Shown piece by piece: positions 1-8,258 of a stretch of 64,000 bases of DNA. Below the pieces are notes generated by a model. The model made no database searches. It was not told the origin of the DNA and saw only the letters and a program-made list of their open reading frames with translations. The translations under genes were made by a program, and so were the position numbers. Position 1 is the stretch's first letter, and each line of letters opens with the position of its first letter. Origin of the DNA: Bacteroidota bacterium (GTDB lineage: Bacteria > Bacteroidota > Rhodothermia > Rhodothermales > UBA10348); NCBI GenBank assembly GCA_029262855.1, contig JAJCYP010000022.1:111604-175603 (forward strand), written 5' to 3'.

Positions 1-1993
1 CGCGTCCCAGATCGGTGACATCCACCTTGGTCACCGGCAGGTGCATGCGCTGGTCCAGGAGATGCCATACCTGACCGGCCTCGTAGGATGAAACGCCCTC
101 GCCCATCGGGATGAGGATTCTCGGCGCGCGTACCGGGCGAAAGCTTCCACTTCCGAGGTCGGGACCCTCCGGGGTCATGAACGACGTCGCGGCATGGATT
201 CGGACACCGTGCCGGCGGGCGGCTCCCGACACGACCTCGAAGACCTGGTCCGCATCCAGGGTCTGATGACCAATCGGAACCGAAATGGACCCCCGTCCGA
301 AGGCCACAGGCCCGGTCGGCGTCATCGCCTCAAAGGGCTGGAAGGCCGCCTCAACGCGAAGCCCGGCCGCCTGGAGGTCCTGCAACGCAGGCATGGCCGC
401 CGAATCTCGCCAGTCCATCAGATAGGCCAGCTTGCTTCGGGTGACGGACTGGACGGGCATGGTCGGCGCCGCCTCAACACGCGATCCAAGGGGGAGGGTT
501 CGCGTGGTGAGTTCGCCGTCCGGGATATCGAAGGCCAAGGATACCGTCCATGTGGAGGCATCGTAGAAGACGCTGTCCGCAAACTCTTCTGTGCGTTCAA
601 AGACGGACCGTGCCAGACGATACATGGGTTGACGGGCCGGGACGACCCAGGCGCTACCAGGTCTGAATTCGCGGCCGCCCGCTGAGACCCGGCTCGCAAG
701 CTCAAACGTCTCGATCCGGTGGCGGGCCAGGAGATCCAGAAACGCCCGGTTGGCCGCGAGATCGTGTTCGTCACCGAAGACCCATCCGGTCGCACGGTAG
801 GCCGCGCCCTCGGTGAGGGCTGTCGCGAAGAACGCGCGCTGGTATTCCCGCATTTCTTCCCGCTTGTCGATGGCCGCACGCACGGTTCCCAGACTGGTCC
901 GAAGGTGATTCCGAATGGCGAAGGGAAACGTCAGCACACCGTGATGGGTGCTCTCCTGAATGTGTCCTCGCGAGCTGGCCTGCTCGAAGACAAGTCCCAG
1001 TCCCCCGAGAAAATTGGGATACGTGGACCCGTACCCCGGATACGTGTTGTCGTAGACCTCGCGGGTGAAGTATAGCGACCCGATTTTGTCCAGCGCCTCG
1101 GCCCAGTACTCAGAGAATCCGACGGTGATGTCCGTATACAGCGTGGTCGGCAAGAGCGGGTTCCAGGACCCTCCGGGTTCGCTGGGCTCGAAGAAATAGG
1201 ATGAGTTGGCTCCCATCTCGTGGTAGTCCGTCACCACCTGGGCCTTCCACGCGTGGTGGAAATCGATGCGGGCCTTGCTCTCCGGATTGACCAGCGGCAA
1301 CCAGTCGCGGTTGAGATCAAACCAGTAGTGATTGGTCCTTCCACCTGGCCATACCTCGTTGTGCTCGCGGTCCAGAGGATCGGCGACGAATGGCTGGGCC
1401 CGATTGGAATTGGCCCACTGGGTGTGACGGTCGCGCCCGTCGGGATTCAGCGCCGGCTCGATGTGGAAAACGCCCTGGCTGCGAATGGTATCCATCTCGG
1501 GACCGGTACCGGCCACCAGCCAATACGCGGTCAGCATGGCGGCCTCCCCGGACGACGTCTCGTTTCCGTGGACGCCGTATCCGAGGTGAACAATGGCGGG
1601 GAGGCCCTCAGGCGTCGACCCTGCCGGGAGGCCCTCGCCGGGCGACCCTGCAGGGTCGATGGAAGCCAGGTGCCGCAGTCGGATGTTCTCCAGCTCTGCC
1701 AGGTTTTGCCGCGAGGTGACGGTAAGTACGGGCATGGGCCTGTGCTCGTAGGTCATCCCAATGGACTGGTAGGACGCGCGATCCGACAGCGCCGCGAGCA
1801 CCTGCATGTAGGAGACGATGCGGTCGTGCCGGGTGTGGAACGAGCCGATCTCGTATCCCAGGAACTCCTGCGGCGATGGAATCCCGTCATCGAACGTGGT
1901 CCCCTCGGGGAAGAAGTAGTCCAGGTTCTGCCCGACGGCGGGCATGGCTACAAACGCGAGGAGGAGCGGGAGCAGAATAGAACGAGAAGGCAT
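1..1993 (-). CDS. Secreted M14 zinc carboxypeptidase (3' end outside window)
   Basis: The gene starts at ATG 1993 and runs off the left edge, so about 664 codons are seen and the C-terminus is missing. A signal peptide of about 22 residues precedes the catalytic domain. The zinc-binding HxxE is HGNE near residues 142-145 and the third ligand is the His of DYHEMG near 258. A substrate-binding DLNRDW lies near 226 and the FEQAS motif near 336 carries the likely catalytic Glu. All M14 hallmarks are intact, so this should be an active exopeptidase in the periplasm or outside the cell. An M16 peptidase gene lies 47 bp upstream in the same direction, which suggests joint peptide degradation. Confidence 0.9.
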   Translation of the reverse strand, partial: MPSRSILLPLLLAFVAMPAVGQNLDYFFPEGTTFDDGIPSPQEFLGYEIGSFHTRHDRIVSYMQVLAALSDRASYQSIGMTYEHRPMPVLTVTSRQNLAELENIRLRHLASIDPAGSPGEGLPAGSTPEGLPAIVHLGYGVHGNETSSGEAAMLTAYWLVAGTGPEMDTIRSQGVFHIEPALNPDGRDRHTQWANSNRAQPFVADPLDREHNEVWPGGRTNHYWFDLNRDWLPLVNPESKARIDFHHAWKAQVVTDYHEMGANSSYFFEPSEPGGSWNPLLPTTLYTDITVGFSEYWAEALDKIGSLYFTREVYDNTYPGYGSTYPNFLGGLGLVFEQASSRGHIQESTHHGVLTFPFAIRNHLRTSLGTVRAAIDKREEMREYQRAFFATALTEGAAYRATGWVFGDEHDLAANRAFLDLLARHRIETFELASRVSAGGREFRPGSAWVVPARQPMYRLARSVFERTEEFADSVFYDASTWTVSLAFDIPDGELTTRTLPLGSRVEAAPTMPVQSVTRSKLAYLMDWRDSAAMPALQDLQAAGLRVEAAFQPFEAMTPTGPVAFGRGSISVPIGHQTLDADQVFEVVSGAARRHGVRIHAATSFMTPEGPDLGSGSFRPVRAPRILIPMGEGVSSYEAGQVWHLLDQRMHLPVTKVDVTDLGR

Positions 1994-2040
1994 GGGGACA
2001 CGGTCTGTGGGGGATTGATCTAACGAATCGGCCCGCCCGT

Positions 2041-4830
2041 CTACTCGGGGAAGAGCCGGGCGATGAGCATGCCTTCCGGAATGAGGTACCGCCGCGCCGC
2101 CATCTGCAGGCGCTCGGAACTGACGGACTCCACCAACTCGTCGTAGGCCAGAATGCGGACCGGGTCGGATGCGGCCCGGTAGTAGCTCACCAGTCGTCCA
2201 GCCCAGAATCCGTTTTGTTTCAGCGCAGTCTCTCGGGCGCGGCGCTGACCTTCCCGCACTTTTGTAATGACCTCATCGCTGAAGCCCTCGCGTTTGGCCC
2301 GCTCGAATTCGGCAAAGACAGCGTTCTGCAGCTCCTGAACGTTCTCGGGGGCACAGCCAAATCCGACGAAGAAGCTGTAGGTCGAATCAGGGCGGCTGGA
2401 GGCACTCCCTGAGACGCTGACCCCGTACACGCCGCCCAATTCCTCTCTGAGCTCTTCTCGAAGTGTGATTCGGAGGGCCGCGGCCAGCGACTGGATATCG
2501 TGCGTGTCCTGGCGATTCCAGTTGAGCTTGCCCTCAATGTCTATACGGACCCGGCTTTGCTCCTCGAGTCCTTTCCAGACATTGAGGTGTGTTACGCCCG
2601 GCGGCCGTTTGGCTGAGACATCCCTCCAGGTCTCTTCGCGCTGTGTACTCGGAAGCCCGCCAAGCCACGTCATGACGAGGGGTTTGATCTTCTGGGGTTC
2701 GAAGTTGCCGACAATGACAAACGTAAAATCACTCGCATCGGCGAACCTGTCCTGGTAGATGGAGAGCGACCTGGCCAAGTCAACCTTTGCCAGGGCCTCC
2801 TCAGTCGTGTCCTGGTATCTCGGGTGATCGCCATTCAGGGCCTTCTCGATCTCCCGGCTGAAGACCGATCCTGGATCGAGCGATGAGTTGCGCGTCTGTT
2901 CCCGGAAGCGGTCCAGGGCGGCCTCAGCCCGAACCGAGTCCAGCCGGGGTGCCGTGAAGTGAAGGTAGGTCAGTTGGAGAAGCGTCTCCAGATCTTCCGG
3001 GGAAGCACTGCCGCGCACGGATTCCTCGAGGCTGGAAATGCTCACCGAAGCACCCGCCAATTTGCCGGTCAGGGCTTTACCCAACTGCACCGGGTCAAAT
3101 TCCCCGAGCCCTCCGGCTGACAGGACCGTGGTGGCAAATCTGGCCGAAGCCAGATTGGCGTCGTCGACCAACGAGCTGCCGCCGGGACTGAATCCCTGCA
3201 GCAGCACCTGGTCATTCCGGAAGTCGGTTGGCTTCATCACCACCCGGACCCCGTTGCGGAGCTCCCACTCCGTCACCCCGATCTCTTCGTGACGCGTCTC
3301 GCGGATCACAATACTGAGCCGTGGCTTCTCCTTCACCAACGGTTCCTCCAGGACGTTATCCTCCCACGGCGTGATGGTGGTGTCTGCGCTCACCTCATCG
3401 AAGACGGCCAGGAGGTCCTCGGCCGAGGGAAGTTCCACGCTTTCCTTCTCCGGGCCGGTGACGGCAATGACGCGGCTGCCCTCGGAAGAGGTCTGACGGG
3501 CCAGCGCGTTTACTTCCTCGATGGTGATCGTGGGGATTTCCCGTCGAGCCTGCGCGACGTTGAATTCGATTCCAGGGAGAGCCGAGCCCGTCAGAAAATG
3601 CTGGAGGGCCTCGCCCGCGTGAGCTCGCGAAGGACGCTTGTCCTTCTCCGCCAACGCAGACTCGAGACCCCTCAATGCGTTGGCCCGCGAGCGCTCGATT
3701 TCGGACTGCGTAAAGCCGAAACGGTCCACCCGCTCGATCTCCGTCAGGACGGCCCTCAGCGCATCCAGCATCCGGCCCTCCTTGACCTGGGCCGACTGTA
3801 CGTGGCCGTCAGAGGATCGAACCAGCGAACCGCTGCCGCTGCCCGCAAAAAGGAAGGGCGCATCAGGCTCCTGGCGCAACTCGCCCAGCCGAAGGTTCAG
3901 CATGCCGTGGAAGACGGCTTCGACGAACGACCTTCGATTATCCGCTTCCGTGGTCGTGGAGCGGGTCGGGAAGAGGTGGTAGATGACGAAGCTGGTACTC
4001 GGGACCTCCGGGTCGGCGATTACCGAGACGAGGGTCTCCTCGTGAGGCGGGATGGGGTGGGACGGCCGGTCGAGAGGCCCGTCGGGGCGGACCAGGCTTG
4101 AGAAACGCGCCTTGATGCGCGCCTCCATCTCTGCTGGATCAAAATCTCCTGCCGCGATGACAGCCATGTTGTCGGGCCGGTACCAGCGCTCGTAGAACCG
4201 CCGGAAGGTCTCGGCATCGGCGGTCTGGATGATTTCCTCGGTCCCGATTGGGATGCGGTCCGGATACTTCGATCCCCTCAGGAGGGTCGGGAATTGCTGG
4301 TCGCGGATGCGCGCTCCGGCCCCCTTGCCGGCCCGGAGCTCTTCCAGGACAACCCCTCGCTCCTTTTCGATTTCCTCATCGCTTAGCGTGATGCCCGACG
4401 CCCAATTCTCCATGATCAGGAGGGCGTTTTCCATGATTTCCACGCTGTCGGTGGGCACCTCGAGCATGTAGACGGTCTCATCGAAACTGGTGTAGGCGTT
4501 CAGGTCAGGACCGAACCGCATACCCACCGACTCCAGGTAGTTGACCATTTCCTGTTTGTCGAAGTCCCGGGTGCCATTGAAGGCCATATGCTCCAGGAAA
4601 TGTGCCAGGCCCAGCTGATCTTCTTCCTCCAGGATGCTGCCTGCGTTCACGGCGAGCCACAGCGTGGCTCTGTTCTCGGGCCGGCTGTTCGGGCGGATGA
4701 AGTACTGGAGCCCGTTGTCCAGCGTACCGGCGGTGTAGGCCGAGTCGAGCGGCAGCGGGTCGGCTACCTGAGCCTGGCCCGGGAGGACAAGGAAGGCGGT
4801 TAGAATCAGGAGAAAAATTCGGTGGAGCAT
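2041..4830 (-). CDS. Periplasmic M16 (pitrilysin-type) zinc metallopeptidase
   Basis: A 929-residue two-lobed M16 peptidase. I start it at ATG 4830, because from there the protein opens with a hydrophobic signal peptide of about 21 residues; an upstream ATG at 4869 would bury it. The inverted zinc motif HxxEH is HFLEH at residues 77-81, with the downstream ERGVVLEEL segment expected to give the third ligand. The second half has the M16 fold sequence but no second HxxEH, as usual for the inactive lobe of single-chain M16 enzymes. Its likely role is degradation of peptides in the cell envelope. It precedes the M14 carboxypeptidase gene on the same strand. Confidence 0.92.
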   Translation of the reverse strand: MLHRIFLLILTAFLVLPGQAQVADPLPLDSAYTAGTLDNGLQYFIRPNSRPENRATLWLAVNAGSILEEEDQLGLAHFLEHMAFNGTRDFDKQEMVNYLESVGMRFGPDLNAYTSFDETVYMLEVPTDSVEIMENALLIMENWASGITLSDEEIEKERGVVLEELRAGKGAGARIRDQQFPTLLRGSKYPDRIPIGTEEIIQTADAETFRRFYERWYRPDNMAVIAAGDFDPAEMEARIKARFSSLVRPDGPLDRPSHPIPPHEETLVSVIADPEVPSTSFVIYHLFPTRSTTTEADNRRSFVEAVFHGMLNLRLGELRQEPDAPFLFAGSGSGSLVRSSDGHVQSAQVKEGRMLDALRAVLTEIERVDRFGFTQSEIERSRANALRGLESALAEKDKRPSRAHAGEALQHFLTGSALPGIEFNVAQARREIPTITIEEVNALARQTSSEGSRVIAVTGPEKESVELPSAEDLLAVFDEVSADTTITPWEDNVLEEPLVKEKPRLSIVIRETRHEEIGVTEWELRNGVRVVMKPTDFRNDQVLLQGFSPGGSSLVDDANLASARFATTVLSAGGLGEFDPVQLGKALTGKLAGASVSISSLEESVRGSASPEDLETLLQLTYLHFTAPRLDSVRAEAALDRFREQTRNSSLDPGSVFSREIEKALNGDHPRYQDTTEEALAKVDLARSLSIYQDRFADASDFTFVIVGNFEPQKIKPLVMTWLGGLPSTQREETWRDVSAKRPPGVTHLNVWKGLEEQSRVRIDIEGKLNWNRQDTHDIQSLAAALRITLREELREELGGVYGVSVSGSASSRPDSTYSFFVGFGCAPENVQELQNAVFAEFERAKREGFSDEVITKVREGQRRARETALKQNGFWAGRLVSYYRAASDPVRILAYDELVESVSSERLQMAARRYLIPEGMLIARLFPE

Positions 4831-4897
4831 GTCTTGGACCGTAAGTGTGGGTGCCATACCTGAGGACACGCAAAATCGTGGCGCGTAACGTCAAGAA

Positions 4898-4927
4898 ACA
4901 AAAAAAGACTGCCGCCTCAGAACGGCA
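4898..4927 (-). terminator. Possible weak intrinsic terminator after the GH1-like gene
   Basis: On the minus strand a 5-bp stem (TGCCG/CGGCA, 8-nt loop) overlaps the stop codon of the GH1-like gene. Three bases later comes a run of seven T. The stem is short, so termination may be partial. It would separate the GH1-like gene from the M16 peptidase gene that follows 86 bp downstream. Confidence 0.35.
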
Positions 4928-6302
4928 TGCGGCTGACGGCATTGGCGGCGACGATACTGCGCATGTACCGGGCCGAATCCTTGAACAGGAATGCGCCTGA
5001 ATCCGCATCCCGATGGATCAGACCGGCCTGGGTGGCAGCGCTGCCGGGAGCATCGAACCCGGACCACACAAAGTAGCCTCTCAGGTCTGCGCCCTCATCG
5101 GCAGCCTTCTGCGCCTGGACCAGGTGGCGTCGCAGGAATCGGACCCGGAGTTCGTCACGGATTCGACCATTTTCATTCAGTTCGTCGATGGGGCCGTAGG
5201 CGGCGCCGTTGGCCAGAAGCATGATGGGCAGCGCCCCGTAGTCCGCGGCGATTCGGGTGAGCGTGTCGTAGAGCCCTTGGGCTTCGGCTTCGCCAAATTC
5301 GGACTTGTCGCCGTCCAGATTGGGGATGAGGCGGTATCCCAGGTGCTCTGACAGGCTGTCCGCCTCGACCCGGGTCGGCGCGAAGTACTCAACGCCGATG
5401 AAGTCGCCGGGGGAGGCCGCAATTCGGCTCGCCTCGGCGGGGTCCAGTCCCACGGGGTTCAGGGCTGTCATCACATCGGACGGGTACACTCCACTGTACA
5501 GGGCGTCCAGGAACCACCTGTTCTCAATGCCATCCTCCAGTTCAGCGTATGCGGTGTTGACCGCTCCATCGCCCACTGCGTGGACGGGGGAGTACCCGAG
5601 CGCAATCCCGATTGACCCTTCGTGACCGCTGGCCTTGTACAGTTCCACAGCGGCTGCGTGGGCCAGCAACATGTGATGGGTTTCTACAGCCCGGGTCCGC
5701 ATGGATGCCGCGGTCGACTGCCGAGGATTCATCCCGCGCGCGCGGCGCCTGGTCTGCACAAACGGTGGTGCCCGGGACAGCGCTTCACTCTGGACCTCCG
5801 GGGCCCCTGGAACCTCGGCGTGTGCCAACAACCGATCGGTGAACGGGTCGGCCATCGTCACCCAAACGGAAACGCGGTCGCCGAATGCGGCGAAGGCCTT
5901 TCCGGCGTAGTCGGCGAACCAGTCTGGCGAGTCGGGAGAGCTCCAGCCGCCCGCGTCGTGGATCCGTGCCGGGAGGCCTCGCTCGTATAGCACGACAACC
6001 GGCTTGATACCCTCGCCAGCGAGCGCATCCAACGTCTGATTGTACGCCGCCACCGCGGCCGCATCGAGTCGCCCGTCCGCGTCCGGGATCAGTCGATCCC
6101 ACGATATTCCGAATCGGTAGTGGGTCAGTCCCACGGCCGCCAGCATCCCGGCCTCCTCCTCGCCAATCGCCACCCCATCTCGGGCGGCGTTACCGGCACC
6201 CCAAGCAAAATCTGGTGGGAACGGCTTGGCCTGTCCAACAGGACGATTACAGCCGGACAACGCCAGGGCGCAGACCAGGAAAAGGGGAATTGGTAGCTTC
6301 AT
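4917..6302 (-). CDS. GH1-like lipoprotein, probable pseudo-glycosidase
   Basis: A 461-residue protein with a lipoprotein signal (lipobox LSGC near residue 18) followed by a glycoside hydrolase family 1 (beta-glucosidase) barrel. Family landmarks are clear: YRFGISWDRLIP, DLRGYFVWS and KDSARYMR. The catalytic positions are changed. The acid/base motif TxNEP reads TMADP (A151, D152), and the nucleophile motif ITENG reads LLANG (Ala at 364). The HWDLP and WEW sugar-binding motifs are also gone, and part of the first barrel repeat is shortened. I infer a non-catalytic binding or scaffold protein in the envelope. The start at 6302 gives the signal peptide; a longer frame upstream is unlikely to be translated. 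Confidence 0.8.
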   Translation of the reverse strand: MKLPIPLFLVCALALSGCNRPVGQAKPFPPDFAWGAGNAARDGVAIGEEEAGMLAAVGLTHYRFGISWDRLIPDADGRLDAAAVAAYNQTLDALAGEGIKPVVVLYERGLPARIHDAGGWSSPDSPDWFADYAGKAFAAFGDRVSVWVTMADPFTDRLLAHAEVPGAPEVQSEALSRAPPFVQTRRRARGMNPRQSTAASMRTRAVETHHMLLAHAAAVELYKASGHEGSIGIALGYSPVHAVGDGAVNTAYAELEDGIENRWFLDALYSGVYPSDVMTALNPVGLDPAEASRIAASPGDFIGVEYFAPTRVEADSLSEHLGYRLIPNLDGDKSEFGEAEAQGLYDTLTRIAADYGALPIMLLANGAAYGPIDELNENGRIRDELRVRFLRRHLVQAQKAADEGADLRGYFVWSGFDAPGSAATQAGLIHRDADSGAFLFKDSARYMRSIVAANAVSRMPF

Positions 6303-6309
6303 ACTCGGG

Positions 6310-6783
6310 ATGATACGGCCATGCATACCTTTTGGAGTGAGTAGTTCTGATTCCACCGTTAGACACCGCGTGCTGGATGCGCTGTCGCTGATAGCGTCCG
6401 TCCCGCAACTGGCGTCGGTCCGCCCCGATCTGTCGCCGGAGCGGTATGCGTTCCTGGTCTGCCAAATGTGGTTTGACGAGGTGTACACGCCGGGCACCCG
6501 ATACATGACGGGCATCAAGGGTGATAGGGACGCCGAGGCTTCAGAGGCATTCCTCGAGCACTTTGACGAGGATGAGGTCCGATGGCTGGAGCGATTCAAC
6601 CGGTTTCTTGAGCTTCGGATTGATCGGCTCGCCGACATGGACGCCGGAGTGATCCAGCCCGGCGAACGCTGGGACAGCATTGTTCGGGATGCCGGGTATC
6701 TCGTGGAACTGCTCGGCGGCAATCCAAGACAGTCCGCGTCGGCGCTGGCTGATGCGGTACGCGACTGGCTTCCGCCGGCCTGA
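6310..6783 (+). CDS. Conserved-looking hypothetical protein
   Basis: An open frame of 157 codons (from ATG 6310; GTG 6337 is an alternative start), divergent from the GH1-like gene. The product is soluble and acidic, with no signal peptide, membrane segment or motif that I recognise. A tryptophan-, phenylalanine- and aspartate-rich central segment and the lack of competing frames suggest a real protein. The 5' end lies only 7-34 bp from the divergent GH1-like start, so promoters must overlap or the start is further inside. No function is proposed. Confidence 0.6.
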   Translation: MIRPCIPFGVSSSDSTVRHRVLDALSLIASVPQLASVRPDLSPERYAFLVCQMWFDEVYTPGTRYMTGIKGDRDAEASEAFLEHFDEDEVRWLERFNRFLELRIDRLADMDAGVIQPGERWDSIVRDAGYLVELLGGNPRQSASALADAVRDWLPPA

Positions 6784-6790
6784 TCCGAGC

Positions 6791-6806
6791 CCGGGCCCCT
6801 GCCCGG
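6791..6806. terminator. GC-rich hairpin between convergent genes
   Basis: A perfect 6-bp stem (CCGGGC/GCCCGG) with a 4-nt loop sits in the 27-bp gap between the plus-strand hypothetical gene and the end of the minus-strand respiratory block. It is nested inside a second possible pairing, GCCGGCC at 6774-6780 with GGCCGGC at 6805-6811. There is no T-tract, so a terminator role is only suggested by the convergent position. Confidence 0.3.
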
Positions 6807-6810
6807 CCGG

Positions 6811-7362
6811 CTACATCCCCATCTGGCCGCGCACGCGCTCCAGGACGCTCTCGTCGATATGGGTGGTGCCCTCGGCACGGGCGACATCCTCGATGCCCTT
6901 CTGCACCATCGGTCGAATAAAGGAAGGGATACGCTCCATCCGAGCCTGCGCCTCGGCGGTCCAGGTCAACTCGCTGGCCGCCTCGATCTGCGGGGCAATC
7001 ATCCCGCTGAACGGACACCCGGGTCCTTCGCCGACTGGCTGCGCTGATGGGGATCCGCCCATCTTCTGGGCGTACCACTCGGGGGAATGGGGCGCCGGCT
7101 CTTCGGCGGGCTCCGCGCTTTCGACCACTTCGAACCCGTCCAGGTTGTCGCGGATGGTCTCCATGGGTGCTGCCGGCTCGTTTCGACCGCCGACCTTCAC
7201 GCCGAGGGAGTGAATCATCTGGGTTTCCATGTGATTCGTCAGCATCGCTGTTTCCTTGCCGCAGGACGGGCATTCGAAGATGACGCTGAGCGAGCCGTTG
7301 TCGGGACCGAGGGTTTCCCGGAGTGCCATCGGCTGATCACATTCGACGCAGAGAAACTTCAT
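6811..7362 (-). CDS. Zinc-ribbon protein with C-terminal PCP_red-like domain
   Basis: A 183-residue soluble protein. The N-terminus has a zinc ribbon or Fe-binding knuckle (C5/C8 and C31/C34, two CxxC pairs). The middle is a Pro/Glu-rich linker. The last 50 residues, from LTWTAEAQ at about 131, match the PCP_red module found at the C-terminus of the light-independent protochlorophyllide reductase B subunit. The same module occurs in the Usp fusion and the radical SAM protein of this block. The start overlaps the Mrp ATPase stop by 4 bp (ATGA), so it is translated with it. It is the last gene of the respiratory block. Function unknown; possibly a metal- or tetrapyrrole-handling accessory protein. 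Confidence 0.75.
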   Translation of the reverse strand: MKFLCVECDQPMALRETLGPDNGSLSVIFECPSCGKETAMLTNHMETQMIHSLGVKVGGRNEPAAPMETIRDNLDGFEVVESAEPAEEPAPHSPEWYAQKMGGSPSAQPVGEGPGCPFSGMIAPQIEAASELTWTAEAQARMERIPSFIRPMVQKGIEDVARAEGTTHIDESVLERVRGQMGM

Positions 7363-8252
7363 CGGACTACAGGTTGGTCGACGCTTTCCAGAAGCGTCAG
7401 AAGATGGTCAACAACGGAAGAGACGCCACGTGCCGCCGGGCCGCGGTCTGACAACGCGCGGTGAGCATGCCCGGCATCCAGCAGTGCCCCGAAATCAGGG
7501 TCAAACGGTACCTCGCCGAGCGAAACAGTCCCGGGCATATCCAGGCCATCGGACGTGTAGAGGGCGTGCACGTGCCCGCACTCGCTGCATTCAAAAGATG
7601 CCATGTTCTCCACGAGCCCAATCGGCCGGTCAGCCAGTGCCTCACGGGCCAGTTTGACGGATTTACGCACCACGTACTGGGACGCCGGCGACGGGATGGA
7701 GACCACGACTGCGGCCGAGACCCGGGCAATGATATCGTGCAGGTTGGGGAGCTTGTCGGTGCCTGGGGGCAGGTCCACGAAGAGGACATCCAACTCGCCC
7801 CAGTCGGTGTCCGCCAGCATTTCCCGGACGGCATTGACCTCGGCCATGCCCCGCCACGTGTAGGCATGCTCCTGGGACGGCGCGGCCCACTTGACCGGCA
7901 TCCCGTCGGGCAGGAAGAGGTCGATGGACATCACACGGACCCCGGCGTCGGAGAGCGGTGGCCGAACGCCCAGCTCACCTGAGACCGGGAGCGTCCTGCG
8001 TACACCGGTCATGCGGACCACGGACGCGCCGTTGATGTCGGCGTCCACAATCCCCGTGCGCAGCCCGCGCATCGCCATCTCCGTGGCCAGGTTTACCGTC
8101 ATGGCGCTCTTGCCCACGCCGCCCTTCCCGCTCATCACCGCCACCAGATGCCGCACTCCGGCAAGGTTCTCAGCCAGTTTGCGGTCCCGGTCAGAGACCT
8201 GGCCGGCCACATCGGATCCGCCATCGTGGGTGATATCGTGGTAGCTTTTCAC
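7359..8252 (-). CDS. Mrp/ApbC (NBP35-like) P-loop Fe-S carrier ATPase
   Basis: A 297-residue cytoplasmic ATPase of the MinD/Mrp family. The deviant Walker A motif is GKGGVGKS at 42-49, the switch region includes DADINGAS near 70, and LFVDLPPGTD lies near 157. The CxxC that bridges a 4Fe-4S cluster in Mrp proteins is present (C222/C225). The N-terminal DUF59 domain of some Mrp proteins is absent. Known relatives load Fe-S clusters onto target proteins. In this block the obvious clients are the ferredoxin and the radical SAM protein upstream. It lies 6 bp after the Usp fusion gene and overlaps the zinc-ribbon gene. Confidence 0.9.
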   Translation of the reverse strand: MKSYHDITHDGGSDVAGQVSDRDRKLAENLAGVRHLVAVMSGKGGVGKSAMTVNLATEMAMRGLRTGIVDADINGASVVRMTGVRRTLPVSGELGVRPPLSDAGVRVMSIDLFLPDGMPVKWAAPSQEHAYTWRGMAEVNAVREMLADTDWGELDVLFVDLPPGTDKLPNLHDIIARVSAAVVVSIPSPASQYVVRKSVKLAREALADRPIGLVENMASFECSECGHVHALYTSDGLDMPGTVSLGEVPFDPDFGALLDAGHAHRALSDRGPAARGVSSVVDHLLTLLESVDQPVVR

Positions 8253-8258
8253 CGCAGC

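Noticed and set aside
5040..5062. tRNA-like T-arm sequence on the minus strand (GGGTTCGATGC)
   Set aside because: It is part of the GH1-like coding sequence and has no acceptor or anticodon arms around it.
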